33,854 nucleotides of DNA from Oscillibacter sp. (GTDB taxonomy: Bacteria; Bacillota; Clostridia; Oscillospirales; Oscillospiraceae). The notes beneath the pieces were generated by a model. The model ran no database searches. It saw only the letters and a program-made list of their open reading frames with translations, and was not told the origin of the DNA. Shown here one piece after another: positions 22,369 to 29,488 of this stretch. The translations under genes were made by a program, and so were the position numbers. Positions within the stretch are counted from its first letter, which is position 1. Each line of letters opens with the position of its first letter. Where the stretch lies: contig JAAVZX010000035.1 of assembly GCA_022791875.1 (NCBI GenBank), positions 1 through 33,854 of the forward strand, written 5' to 3'.

Positions 22369-23000
22369 GCGCGGTAAAAAAGCTGAGCTATGATCCTTTG
22401 AATATTGTCGTCTGCGGCATCGGCGGGCAGGGAAACGTACTGGCCGCGGAGGTTCTAGGCAGCGCCATGACGGAACGGGGCTACCACGTGGCCGTGGGGG
22501 AGACCTACGGTGCCTCTCAGCGGGGCGGGTCCGTGATGAGCCACGTCCGGGTGTCGGCGGAAAAGGCCCTGAGCGTGCTGATCCCCTCCGGAGAGGCCCA
22601 CATGATCGTGGGCTTTGAGCCGCTGGAGACGCTGCGGATCGCCCGCAAGTACGCGGGGCCCAACACCACCATCGTCTACGACCCCCGGCCCGTATACCCC
22701 CTGGGCGTCCTCCAGGGCAGCCTGACCTACCCCGGCATGGACGCCATCACGGCGGAGCTGGAGGCCCTCTCCGCCATGGCCTGGGCCATTCCCGCCGCCG
22801 ATATCGCCATGGAGGCGGGGGACTCCAAAGCCGCCAATATCGCCCTGCTGGGCGCGTTCAGCCAGCTCCCCGGCGCGCCTCTGAGCCGGGACGACCTGGC
22901 CCGGATTCTCACACAGCGCTTCAAGGGCGCGGTGCTGGAGCTGAACCAGAAGGCGTTCGCCATGGGCTGCGAGGCCGCGGGAAAGGGGGCGCGGGTATGA
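22365..23000 (+). CDS. iorB: Indolepyruvate:ferredoxin oxidoreductase beta subunit
   Basis: The 211-aa gamma-type domain protein supplies the coenzyme A-binding half of the enzyme. The start NIVVCGIGGQGNVLAAEVLGSA and the GETYGASQRGGSVMSHVR motif are characteristic. GTG 22365 overlaps the iorA stop as GTGA. With IorA it should form the complete enzyme, which in gut anaerobes supports use of aromatic amino acids. It overlaps the next small gene by four bases (ATGA), so three genes are translationally coupled. Confidence 0.95.
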   Translation: MSAVKKLSYDPLNIVVCGIGGQGNVLAAEVLGSAMTERGYHVAVGETYGASQRGGSVMSHVRVSAEKALSVLIPSGEAHMIVGFEPLETLRIARKYAGPNTTIVYDPRPVYPLGVLQGSLTYPGMDAITAELEALSAMAWAIPAADIAMEAGDSKAANIALLGAFSQLPGAPLSRDDLARILTQRFKGAVLELNQKAFAMGCEAAGKGARV

Positions 23001-23257
23001 GCGACATGATTCAGGTGCGCTTCCGCCTCCCCGGCAAGCCGGAAAGCCTCACCCTCTCCCTGCCCCGGGACACCCGCTTCTCCGCCCTGACGGCCCTGCT
23101 GTATCAGGAGCAATTCATCGAGCCCCAGAAGCCCGGCTACCGCTACCTCTACCAGGAGCACTTGTGCGGCATGAAGCACAGCCTGGGGGACTACATTCCG
23201 GCGAATGCCTCTGAGATGGACCTGCAAATCTTCCGCTATCCGGCGGTTCTGGTGTAA
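22997..23257 (+). CDS. 86-aa protein, possible ubiquitin-like (beta-grasp) fold
   Basis: I do not recognise a named family with certainty. The pattern is a hydrophobic first strand (MIQVRFRLPG), a second strand LTLSLPRDTRF, a helix FSALTALLYQEQFIE, then RYLYQEHLCGMKHSLGDYIPANASEMDLQIFRY. This strand-strand-helix-strand-strand order with a late LGDYIP and a final hydrophobic strand is what ubiquitin-like proteins such as EsaB/YukD show. The C-terminus is YPAVLV, not GG, so conjugation is unlikely. It overlaps iorB by ATGA and lies 13 bases before an FrhB-type gene, so it probably belongs to this redox unit, perhaps as an adaptor. Function is inferred only from position. Confidence 0.7.
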   Translation: MSDMIQVRFRLPGKPESLTLSLPRDTRFSALTALLYQEQFIEPQKPGYRYLYQEHLCGMKHSLGDYIPANASEMDLQIFRYPAVLV

Positions 23258-23270
23258 GGAGGGTGTGAAC

Positions 23271-24383
23271 ATGCTTAGTACCATTGCCCTGGATACCCAG
23301 GTGATCCGTCCCGGGCTCTGCACCGGCTGCGGCGCGTGCCAGGGGCTGTGCCCCTACTGGGGCAGCGCCAACGGGCGGACGGTCTGCTTCTTCGACTGCG
23401 AGCGCCTGGACGGCCGCTGCCAGCAGTTCTGCCCCCGGATGCCCACGGATCTGGACGCCCTGCGCCGCCGCTTCTTCGACCCTGACACCATCCTGCCGGA
23501 GCTCGGCCCCTTCCGGGGCCTGTACCTCACCCGCGCCGCCGATCCCGCCGTCCGCGGGCGGGCCCAGCACGGCGGCACCATGACCGCCCTGACGGAGCTG
23601 GCCCTCCGGGAGGGGCTCATCGACGCCGCCGTCCTCACCCGCTCCCAGGGCGGGCTGAACCCCGAGGGCGTTCTGGCCGTCACGCCGGAGGAAGTGCGCG
23701 CCTGCTCCGGGAGCAGCTTCCAGGTGCCCCCCACCCTGGCGGTGCTGAACCGCGCCCTCCAGGAAAACCGGTATCACAGCATCGGCGTGGTGGGCACGCC
23801 CTGTAAGACGCTGGCGGTCTACAAGATGATGGCCAAGCCCCTGGCGGAGAACGACAACCATGTAGACAACATCGGCCTTGTAATGGGCCTCTTCTGCGGC
23901 TGGGGCCTGGACTGGGACGGCCTGAACGATCTCGCCGCACGGCACACCAAAGACCCCGCCCGCATCGCCCACATGGACATTCCCCCCAGCAAGTACCACT
24001 CCCTGGATCTGAGTGAAGATGGCAAAACCACCTCCGTGAATCTGGACGAGGTGACGCCTCTGGTCCGCTCCGGCTGCTGGTACTGCACCGACATGACCGC
24101 CGAGTTCGCGGACCTCTCCGTGGGCGGGGCCAGAAGCGCCGACGGCTGGGACGTGGACAAGGGCTGGAACCAGGTGATCGTCCGCTCCGAGAAGGGCCAG
24201 CGGCTGCTGGACCTGGCGCGGGAAAAGGGCGTCCTGGAGTTCAAAGAGACCCCCGCCGGGGGCCTGGACAAGCTGAAAGGCGCGTCCATGGGCAAGAAGC
24301 GCACGGGTGTAAAAAACCTCCGCGCCCTCACAGGCGGACTGGGATACCTGGAACCCAGCGCGGCCCTTTTCCGGGACCTGTGA
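23271..24383 (+). CDS. FrhB-family iron-sulfur flavoprotein
   Basis: The 370-aa protein belongs to the coenzyme F420 hydrogenase/dehydrogenase beta-subunit family, which moves electrons between ferredoxin and a flavin and a second substrate. It begins with a ferredoxin-like group CTGCGACQGLCPYW (residues 17-30), followed by more Cys (VCFFDCERLDGRCQQFCPR), the FrhB core with GVVGTPCKTLAVYKMM and LFCGWGL, and SGCWYCTDMTAEFADLSVGG near the C-terminus. Many Firmicutes carry such proteins without F420. ATG 23271 follows AAGGAGGG. Position after iorAB suggests it takes electrons from the ferredoxin reduced by IorAB. Confidence 0.9.
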   Translation: MLSTIALDTQVIRPGLCTGCGACQGLCPYWGSANGRTVCFFDCERLDGRCQQFCPRMPTDLDALRRRFFDPDTILPELGPFRGLYLTRAADPAVRGRAQHGGTMTALTELALREGLIDAAVLTRSQGGLNPEGVLAVTPEEVRACSGSSFQVPPTLAVLNRALQENRYHSIGVVGTPCKTLAVYKMMAKPLAENDNHVDNIGLVMGLFCGWGLDWDGLNDLAARHTKDPARIAHMDIPPSKYHSLDLSEDGKTTSVNLDEVTPLVRSGCWYCTDMTAEFADLSVGGARSADGWDVDKGWNQVIVRSEKGQRLLDLAREKGVLEFKETPAGGLDKLKGASMGKKRTGVKNLRALTGGLGYLEPSAALFRDL

Positions 24384-24406
24384 GCCTGACCATACGGAAG
24401 CCTGAT

Positions 24407-24438
24407 CGGGGCGGACCTGCGGGTCCGTCCCGTTTTTT
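24407..24438 (+). terminator. Terminator of the ior operon
   Basis: CGGGGCGGACC (24407-24417) pairs with GGTCCGTCCCG (24422-24432) with one G-U pair, followed by six T. Confidence 0.92.
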
Positions 24439-24460
24439 CGCGTCTGGGAGGGCGGTAAAG

Positions 24461-24495
24461 TTTTCCCACTGGAATATTTGACTTTTCCCGCTGGA
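24461..24495 (+). promoter_or_regulatory. Direct repeats across the moxR promoter
   Basis: TTTTCCCACTGGA (24461-24473) and TTTTCCCGCTGGA (24483-24495) are repeated 22 bases apart, two helical turns, each followed by an AATAT run. They flank and overlap the -35 box, as expected of an activator or repressor binding in tandem on one face of the DNA. Confidence 0.6.
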
Positions 24496-24506
24496 GAATA
24501 TATATT
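24478..24506 (+). promoter_or_regulatory. Promoter for the moxR/VWA pair
   Basis: TTGACT (24478-24483) and TATATT (24501-24506) are 17 bases apart. The moxR start lies 66 bases downstream. Confidence 0.75.
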
Positions 24507-24571
24507 AAATGCTTGGAGAAAAAATCTTCCGCCCCGGCGGAAAGTCCATACATGGAAAGTGAGGCCCCGTC

Positions 24572-25384
24572 ATGACCCAGAAATTCACCGGAAGCGACCA
24601 ATACGTGGCGTCCAGCGAGCTCATGTCCACCGTGAACATCGCCGTCACCCTGCAAAAGCCCCTCCTGATCAAAGGCGAGCCCGGCACCGGCAAGACCATG
24701 CTGGCCCAGGCCGTGGCCGACGCCCTCCAGAAGCGCCTGATCATCTGGAACGTGAAGTCCACCACCAAGGCCCAGGACGGGCTGTACGTCTACGACGTGG
24801 TTCAGCGCCTTTACGACAGCCAGTTCGGCGGGCACGGCGTGGACGATATCGCCAGCTACATCAAGCTGGGAAAGCTGGGGGAGGCTTTTCAGTCCCCGGA
24901 GCAGGTGGTGCTGCTCATCGACGAGATCGACAAGGCCGACCTGGAATTCCCCAACGACCTGCTCTGGGAGCTGGATCAGATGGAGTTCTACATCCCCGAG
25001 ACCCGGGAGACCATCAAAGCCCAACAGCGCCCCATTGTGATCATCACCTCCAACGCCGAGAAGGAGCTCCCCGACGCCTTCCTCCGCCGCTGCGTCTTCC
25101 ACTACATCGAGTTCCCCGATCAGCCCCAGATGGAGCAAATTCTCCGCGTCCACTTTGGGGACCTGGAGCGGAACCTGGTCCGCCAGACCTTAGCGGCCTT
25201 CTACTGGGTCCGCCAGCTCCGGGACATCGAGAAGAAGCCAAGCACCTCCGAGCTGGTGGACTGGCTGCGGGCCCTCATCGCCGGAGGCGTGGACCCGGAC
25301 TGCATCACGCGGGACATCCCCTTCGCGGGGGTGCTGCTGAAAAAGGACAAGGACCTCCGCACCCTGGCGCGGAACAGGCGGTGA
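24572..25384 (+). CDS. MoxR-family AAA+ ATPase
   Basis: The 270-aa ATPase has Walker A GEPGTGKT (residues 35-42), Walker B VVLLIDEIDKAD (about 112-123), sensor 1 in VIITSNAEKELP and the arginine region DAFLRRC. MoxR proteins act as chaperone-like machines that, with a partner carrying a von Willebrand A (VWA) domain, remodel or insert metal into target proteins. The partner follows after ten bases, which supports this. The target is not visible: no CO dehydrogenase or methanol dehydrogenase genes lie nearby. The ribosome site is weak (AAAGTGAGG), so the start has moderate support. Confidence 0.93.
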   Translation: MTQKFTGSDQYVASSELMSTVNIAVTLQKPLLIKGEPGTGKTMLAQAVADALQKRLIIWNVKSTTKAQDGLYVYDVVQRLYDSQFGGHGVDDIASYIKLGKLGEAFQSPEQVVLLIDEIDKADLEFPNDLLWELDQMEFYIPETRETIKAQQRPIVIITSNAEKELPDAFLRRCVFHYIEFPDQPQMEQILRVHFGDLERNLVRQTLAAFYWVRQLRDIEKKPSTSELVDWLRALIAGGVDPDCITRDIPFAGVLLKKDKDLRTLARNRR

Positions 25385-25394
25385 GGCGGGGGCC

Positions 25395-26588
25395 ATGTTT
25401 GCAGCGTTTTTTTACCTCTTGCGGAGCCGGGGGCTGGATGTCTCCCTGAACGAGTGGATCACCCTCCTGGAGGGCATGGCGAAGGGCCTCCACCGCTCCA
25501 GCCTCACGGGCTTTTACCACCTCTGCCGCTGCCTCGTCGTCAAGAACGAGACGGAATACGACCGCTTTGACCAGGTCTTTCTGGAATTTTTTCAGGGCGT
25601 CCCCTGGAAGGGGGAGCTTCCGGACGAACTTTTGGACTGGCTGAACCACCCGGCGGAGGACCTTGCCCGCACCATTGAGCAGTTACGCACCCAGGGCTTC
25701 CCCGATGAAACTCTGGAAGAGCTCTTGAAAATGCTCCAGGAACGCCTGGAAGAGCAGACCGAGGAACACAACGGCGGCAGCTACTGGGTGGGCACCCAGG
25801 GCCGCTCCCCCTTCGGCAACAACGGCTGGCACCCCAACGGCATCCGCGTCGGAGGCCGCAGCCAGCACCGCTCCGCCATGCTGGTGGCGGGCGAGCGGAA
25901 ATTCCGGGACTTCCGCAAGGACAACACCCTGGACACCCGCCAGTTCCAGATCGCCTTCCGCACCCTCCGCCAGCTCTCCGTCCAGGCCGACAGCACCGAC
26001 AAGGAGCTGGACGTGGACGGCACCGTCCGCGACACCTGCGACAACGCCGGAACCCTCCGCGTCCGCTACAAAAACCCCCGCCGCAACACGGTCAAGGTCC
26101 TGCTCCTCATGGACTCCGGCGGCTCCATGGAGTATTACGCCGGACTGTGTAGCCAGCTCTTCCAGGCCGCCACGAAATCCAACCATTTCAAGGAGCTTCA
26201 CACCTACTATTTCCACAACTGCGTCTATGATCAGCTCTACGAGTCCCCCCGTCTCTGGGGCGACTCCGTCCCCACCGAATGGCTCCTGCAAAACTACGAC
26301 AGCAGCTACAAGGTCATCCTCGTCGGCGACGCCGCCATGAACCCCTACGAGCTCCAGGAACCCCACTACGACTGGTCCCGCGGCACCTATGGCCCCTCCG
26401 GCCTCCAACAGCTCCAACTCCTGCAAAACCACTACCCCTACCTCATTTGGCTCAACCCCGAACCCACCCCCACCCGCCCCACCTACTGGACCCAGACCCA
26501 CTACGAACTCGCCCAGCTCTTCCCCATGTACACGCTTTCCGCCGACGGCCTCGAAGCCGGGATGAAACGTTTGATGGCGCGGAGGTAA
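25395..26588 (+). CDS. VWA-domain protein, CoxE-like partner of MoxR
   Basis: The 397-aa protein has an N-terminal helical region (1-120), a linker with WVGTQGRSPFGNNGWHPNG, and a C-terminal VWA domain from about residue 233. The metal-binding loop is DSGGS at 240-244 where the usual motif is DxSxS; the middle Ser is Gly here. A later segment VILVGDAAMNPYEL is typical of this MoxR-linked subgroup. It should work with the preceding ATPase on an unknown client. The C-terminal half contains many Tyr and Trp. Hairpin array G starts immediately at the stop codon and no classic terminator follows. Confidence 0.9.
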   Translation: MFAAFFYLLRSRGLDVSLNEWITLLEGMAKGLHRSSLTGFYHLCRCLVVKNETEYDRFDQVFLEFFQGVPWKGELPDELLDWLNHPAEDLARTIEQLRTQGFPDETLEELLKMLQERLEEQTEEHNGGSYWVGTQGRSPFGNNGWHPNGIRVGGRSQHRSAMLVAGERKFRDFRKDNTLDTRQFQIAFRTLRQLSVQADSTDKELDVDGTVRDTCDNAGTLRVRYKNPRRNTVKVLLLMDSGGSMEYYAGLCSQLFQAATKSNHFKELHTYYFHNCVYDQLYESPRLWGDSVPTEWLLQNYDSSYKVILVGDAAMNPYELQEPHYDWSRGTYGPSGLQQLQLLQNHYPYLIWLNPEPTPTRPTYWTQTHYELAQLFPMYTLSADGLEAGMKRLMARR

Positions 26589-26698
26589 TCGCTTGGGGCT
26601 TTGCCCCAAACCCCACGAGAGGCTCTGCCTCTGGACTCCTGCCAGGGGAAACGGTTTCCCTGCCAGCCGGGCTTCCGGCCTGGACCCCGCCAGATCAG
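26588..26698 (+). repeat. Modular hairpin array G (GCCAGATC tail)
   Basis: It begins TAATCGCTTGGGGC, like array C, giving hairpin TTGGGGC-TTT-GCCCCAA (26593-26609). Then come the GAGGCTCTGCCTC, GGGGAAACGGTTTCCC and CCAGCCGG/CCGGCCTGG modules in the same order as array D, ending in ACCCCGCCAGATCAG. It thus joins the head of array C to the body of array D. Confidence 0.87.
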
Positions 26699-26742
26699 CG
26701 TTCTCTTATTGCTCTGGTGGGGAACTTTGGCGGTTTCTTCTC

Positions 26743-26771
26743 TTGACATTCTCTGCCCGTTGTTGTAATAT
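26743..26771 (+). promoter_or_regulatory. Promoter of the Fur/Zur-znuCB operon
   Basis: TTGACA (26743-26748) and TAATAT (26766-26771) are 17 bases apart, close to consensus. A Fur-family operator begins two bases after the -10 box. Confidence 0.87.
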
Positions 26772-26773
26772 GC

Positions 26774-26788
26774 GAATGATTATCATTC
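26774..26788. promoter_or_regulatory. Fur/Zur-type operator
   Basis: GAATGATTATCATTC is a perfect 7-1-7 palindrome, as in Fur-family boxes, and extends with one mismatch to 10-1-10 (26771-26791). It covers the expected transcription start of the regulator gene that follows, so the regulator likely represses its own operon when metal is plentiful. Confidence 0.87.
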
Positions 26789-26818
26789 TCAGTTCCTGCC
26801 TGAAAGGAGGCTGCATCT

Positions 26819-27235
26819 ATGGCTTACAGTACAAAACAGCAGCTTGCGATTTTGCAGCGCCTGAAAGAGCGCGGGTCCTCCCCTGTCACCGCCCAGGAGC
26901 TGTCCGACGAGCTGCACCACGACGGCTTTCCCGTCAGCCTCGCCACCGTCTACCGCCAATTGGACCGGCTGGCCGAGGCCGGGCGCATTCACAAGGTCTC
27001 CACCGAATCCGGGGCCCTCTACCAGACCTGCACCCACCAATCCGGTCAGGGCTGCCTCCTTCTCCGCTGCGAGAACTGCGGACGCATGGAACACCTCGAT
27101 TCCCCCCAGTTCCAGGACCTTTGCCGCCGCCTCGGCTCCGAACAGGGCTTCCGCGTCGACGAACGCCAGACCGTCCTCACAGGCCGCTGCCGCCTCTGCG
27201 GAAAAAAGGAGGACCCCGCCCATGAACCTGCATGA
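26819..27235 (+). CDS. Fur-family metal-dependent repressor, probably Zur
   Basis: The 138-aa protein has the winged-helix domain (residues 1-80, with VSLATVYRQLDRLAEAG as recognition helix) and a dimer domain with metal residues in CTHQSGQGCLLLRCENCGRMEHL and the C-terminal CRLC. The CENC and CRLC pairs form the structural zinc site. Because it heads an operon with a zinc-type ABC transporter and lies behind a matching operator, zinc sensing (Zur) is more likely than iron, but manganese or iron cannot be excluded. ATG 26819 follows AAAGGAGG. It overlaps the ATPase gene by 14 bases. Confidence 0.92.
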   Translation: MAYSTKQQLAILQRLKERGSSPVTAQELSDELHHDGFPVSLATVYRQLDRLAEAGRIHKVSTESGALYQTCTHQSGQGCLLLRCENCGRMEHLDSPQFQDLCRRLGSEQGFRVDERQTVLTGRCRLCGKKEDPAHEPA

Positions 27236-27935
27236 ACTCATCGTCTGCCGTGACGTCTCCCTGGGCTACGAGGGCCAGAGCGTCCTCACCCACCTGGACC
27301 TCACCATCCAGGAGGGCGACTACCTCTGCATCGTCGGCGACAACGGCTCCGGAAAGTCCACCCTTCTCCGGGGCCTCCTGGGGCTTCTACGGCCCCAGTC
27401 CGGGGAGATCCGCCGTGCGCCGGAGCTGGAGTGCGGCGCGATTGGCTACCTCCCCCAGCAGACCCGGGCCCAGAAGGACTTCCCCGCCACCGTCCTGGAG
27501 GTCGTTCTCTCCGGGTGCCTGAACCGCAAGGGCTTCCGCTTTTTCTACTCCTCCTCCCAGAAGTCCGAGGCCCTGATGAACCTGGGAAAGCTGGGCGTTC
27601 TGGAGCTGAAGGACCAGAGCTACCGGGACCTCTCCGGCGGGCAGCAGCAGCGGGTTCTTCTGGCCCGGGCCCTCTGCGCCGCAAGGCGGCTGCTGATTCT
27701 GGACGAACCCATCACGGGCCTGGACCCCGCCGCCGCCCAGGACCTGTACAAGACCCTCCGCTATCTGAACCGCAGGGAGGGCATGGCCGTCGTCATGGTC
27801 ACACACGACCTCCGCCCCGCCCTCCAGGGCGCGGGAAAGGTCCTGCACATTGGCCGGACCCGGCACTTTCTGGGTACTCCGGCGGAATATCTCGCCTCCC
27901 CTCTGGGGCGGCGTTTTCAGGAGGCGGCGGAATGA
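27222..27935 (+). CDS. znuC: Metal ABC transporter ATP-binding protein (ZnuC/AdcC type)
   Basis: The 237-aa ATPase powers import of zinc (or manganese). It has Walker A GDNGSGKST (39-47), the Q-loop GYLPQQTRAQKDFPATVLEVV typical of metal-type importers, signature LSGGQQQR, Walker B LLILDEP and the H-loop VTHD. AAGGAGG lies nine bases before ATG 27222, inside the end of the repressor gene. The symbol is by family and context. Confidence 0.92.
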   Translation: MNLHELIVCRDVSLGYEGQSVLTHLDLTIQEGDYLCIVGDNGSGKSTLLRGLLGLLRPQSGEIRRAPELECGAIGYLPQQTRAQKDFPATVLEVVLSGCLNRKGFRFFYSSSQKSEALMNLGKLGVLELKDQSYRDLSGGQQQRVLLARALCAARRLLILDEPITGLDPAAAQDLYKTLRYLNRREGMAVVMVTHDLRPALQGAGKVLHIGRTRHFLGTPAEYLASPLGRRFQEAAE

Positions 27936-28750
27936 GCCTGCTCGAGATGTTCTCCTTTCCCTTCATCCAGCGGGCCCTGGCGGCGGGGGTCCTGGTCAGC
28001 CTCTGCGCGGCCCTGCTGGGGGTGCCCCTGGTCCTGAAACGCTACTCCATGATCGGCGACGGCCTCTCCCACGTCTCCTTCGGGGCCTTAGCGGTAGCAG
28101 TTGCCTTGGGTGTGACGCCGCTGTACTTCTCCATTCCTGTGGTCATCCTGGCGGCGTTCCTGCTGCTCCGGGTGGCGGACAATCCCCGCTGGAACAGCGA
28201 CGCCGCCATTGCTGCGGCCAGCGCCTCGGCGTTGGCCCTGGGGGTCCTGGTGATTTCCCGCACCTCCGGCATGACCACGGACGTGGACAACTACATGTTT
28301 GGCAGCGTCCTGGCGATGTCGAAGGCGGACGTGGGCCTGTCGGTGGCGCTCTGCGTCTCGGTCCTGGCCCTCTTCATTCTCTACTACCACAAGCTCTTCG
28401 CTGTCACCTTTGACGAGAACTTCTCCCGCGCCACGGGCCTCCACGCCGACTGGTACAACGGCCTCCTGGCCATCCTGACGGCCCTGACCATCGTCCTGGG
28501 GATGCGCATGATGGGCGCGATGCTGATTTCCTCCCTGGTCATTTTCCCCGCCCTGACGGCCATGCGCCTGTTCAGGAGCTTCCGCGGCGTGGTCCTCTGC
28601 GCGGGGGTCACGTCGGTCCTGTGCTTCTGCGCGGGGCTGACGGTTTCCTTCGCCTGCTCCACCCCCGTGGGGGCCACGGTGGTAGCGGCCAATCTGGCCC
28701 TGTTCCTCCTGTCCTGCCTCACCGCCGCCCTCCGCCGCAAGCCCCGCTGA
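27932..28750 (+). CDS. znuB: Metal ABC transporter permease (ZnuB/AdcB type)
   Basis: The 272-aa membrane protein has about eight hydrophobic segments and the ABC-3 family features FIQRALAAGVLVSLCAALLG at the start, SMIGDGLSHVSFGALA in the coupling region and GMRMMGAMLISSLVIFPALTA. ATG 27932 overlaps the ATPase stop as ATGA. No substrate-binding lipoprotein gene (ZnuA/AdcA) lies in the operon or elsewhere in the window, so the binding protein must be encoded elsewhere. Confidence 0.92.
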   Translation: MSLLEMFSFPFIQRALAAGVLVSLCAALLGVPLVLKRYSMIGDGLSHVSFGALAVAVALGVTPLYFSIPVVILAAFLLLRVADNPRWNSDAAIAAASASALALGVLVISRTSGMTTDVDNYMFGSVLAMSKADVGLSVALCVSVLALFILYYHKLFAVTFDENFSRATGLHADWYNGLLAILTALTIVLGMRMMGAMLISSLVIFPALTAMRLFRSFRGVVLCAGVTSVLCFCAGLTVSFACSTPVGATVVAANLALFLLSCLTAALRRKPR

Positions 28751-28762
28751 CCCACCCCTGTA

Positions 28763-28794
28763 CATTATCCATTATCAATTATCCATTATCAATT
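28763..28794. repeat. Heptamer tandem repeat (ATTATC type), copy 2
   Basis: Four and a half units of seven bases (ATTATC plus C or A) make 32 bases, the same length as copy 1 at 1683-1714 and differing at only a few positions. It ends 22 bases before the phosphodiesterase start. Confidence 0.65.
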
Positions 28795-28816
28795 CAACAC
28801 GATTTCAGGAGGTCCC

Positions 28817-29278
28817 ATGAAGATTCTGGTTGTATCCGACTCCCACGGCAGCGTAGGCCCGATGGTGGAGGCCGTGGAGAAGGAATCTCCCGATATAATC
28901 ATGCACCTGGGCGACGGCTGGCGCGACGCCATGCGCCTCCAGGACCGCTATCCGGACATTCCCCTCTTCCAGGTCCCCGGCAACTGCGATTACAGCGTGT
29001 CGGAACCCAAGGAATTATTACTCACCGTACAGGAAAAGCGCATCCTCCTGTGCCACGGCCACACCTACGGCGTCAAGCAGTCCCTGCTCAAAGCGGCTCT
29101 GACGGCGGAGGAACAGGACCTGGACCTCTTCCTCTTCGGCCACACCCACAAGCCCCTCGTGGATATGCACGGCAAAACCCTGTTCCTCAACCCCGGCAGC
29201 ATCAGTTCCTTCCACCCTACCTACGGCGTCGCCGGCATCAAGGATGGGAAGCTGAGTGCGCGCACGGCGTTCCTTTGA
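28817..29278 (+). CDS. YfcE/MJ0936-family metallophosphodiesterase
   Basis: The 153-aa protein is a small two-metal phosphoesterase. All family motifs are present: SDSHG (residues 7-11), HLGDG, PGNCD, LCHGHTYG and GHTHKP. Members hydrolyse phosphodiesters in vitro; the physiological substrate is not known. ATG 28817 follows CAGGAGG. It is 66 bases downstream of znuB with no terminator between, so it may be read from the Zur operon as well. Confidence 0.92.
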   Translation: MKILVVSDSHGSVGPMVEAVEKESPDIIMHLGDGWRDAMRLQDRYPDIPLFQVPGNCDYSVSEPKELLLTVQEKRILLCHGHTYGVKQSLLKAALTAEEQDLDLFLFGHTHKPLVDMHGKTLFLNPGSISSFHPTYGVAGIKDGKLSARTAFL

Positions 29279-29393
29279 TCGCAGCCCCGCGCTCCGCCTC
29301 TCTCGGTTGAATTCATACCCCACAGCTTCCCGCAATGTGCCCGCTTTTCCCTTTTTTCCGTACAGATTCCTTCCATTTGTTCCGTTACATGGA

Positions 29394-29422
29394 TTGATTC
29401 TTCAATTCCTTTGTGCTATAAT
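29394..29422 (+). promoter_or_regulatory. Promoter for the PAS-like sensor gene
   Basis: TTGATT (29394-29399) and TATAAT (29417-29422) are 17 bases apart and TG precedes the -10 box. Confidence 0.8.
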
Positions 29423-29488
29423 TACAGTGCATAAAACTTGAAACCGCCGCACGGCCATTTTCCCGGCGGCCCGTCTGGAGGAAGAACT

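Noticed and set aside
22997..23257. The 86-aa protein as a MoaD/ThiS-type sulfur carrier
   Set aside because: Sulfur carriers and conjugated ubiquitin-like proteins end in GG; this one ends YPAVLV and no activating enzyme gene is nearby.
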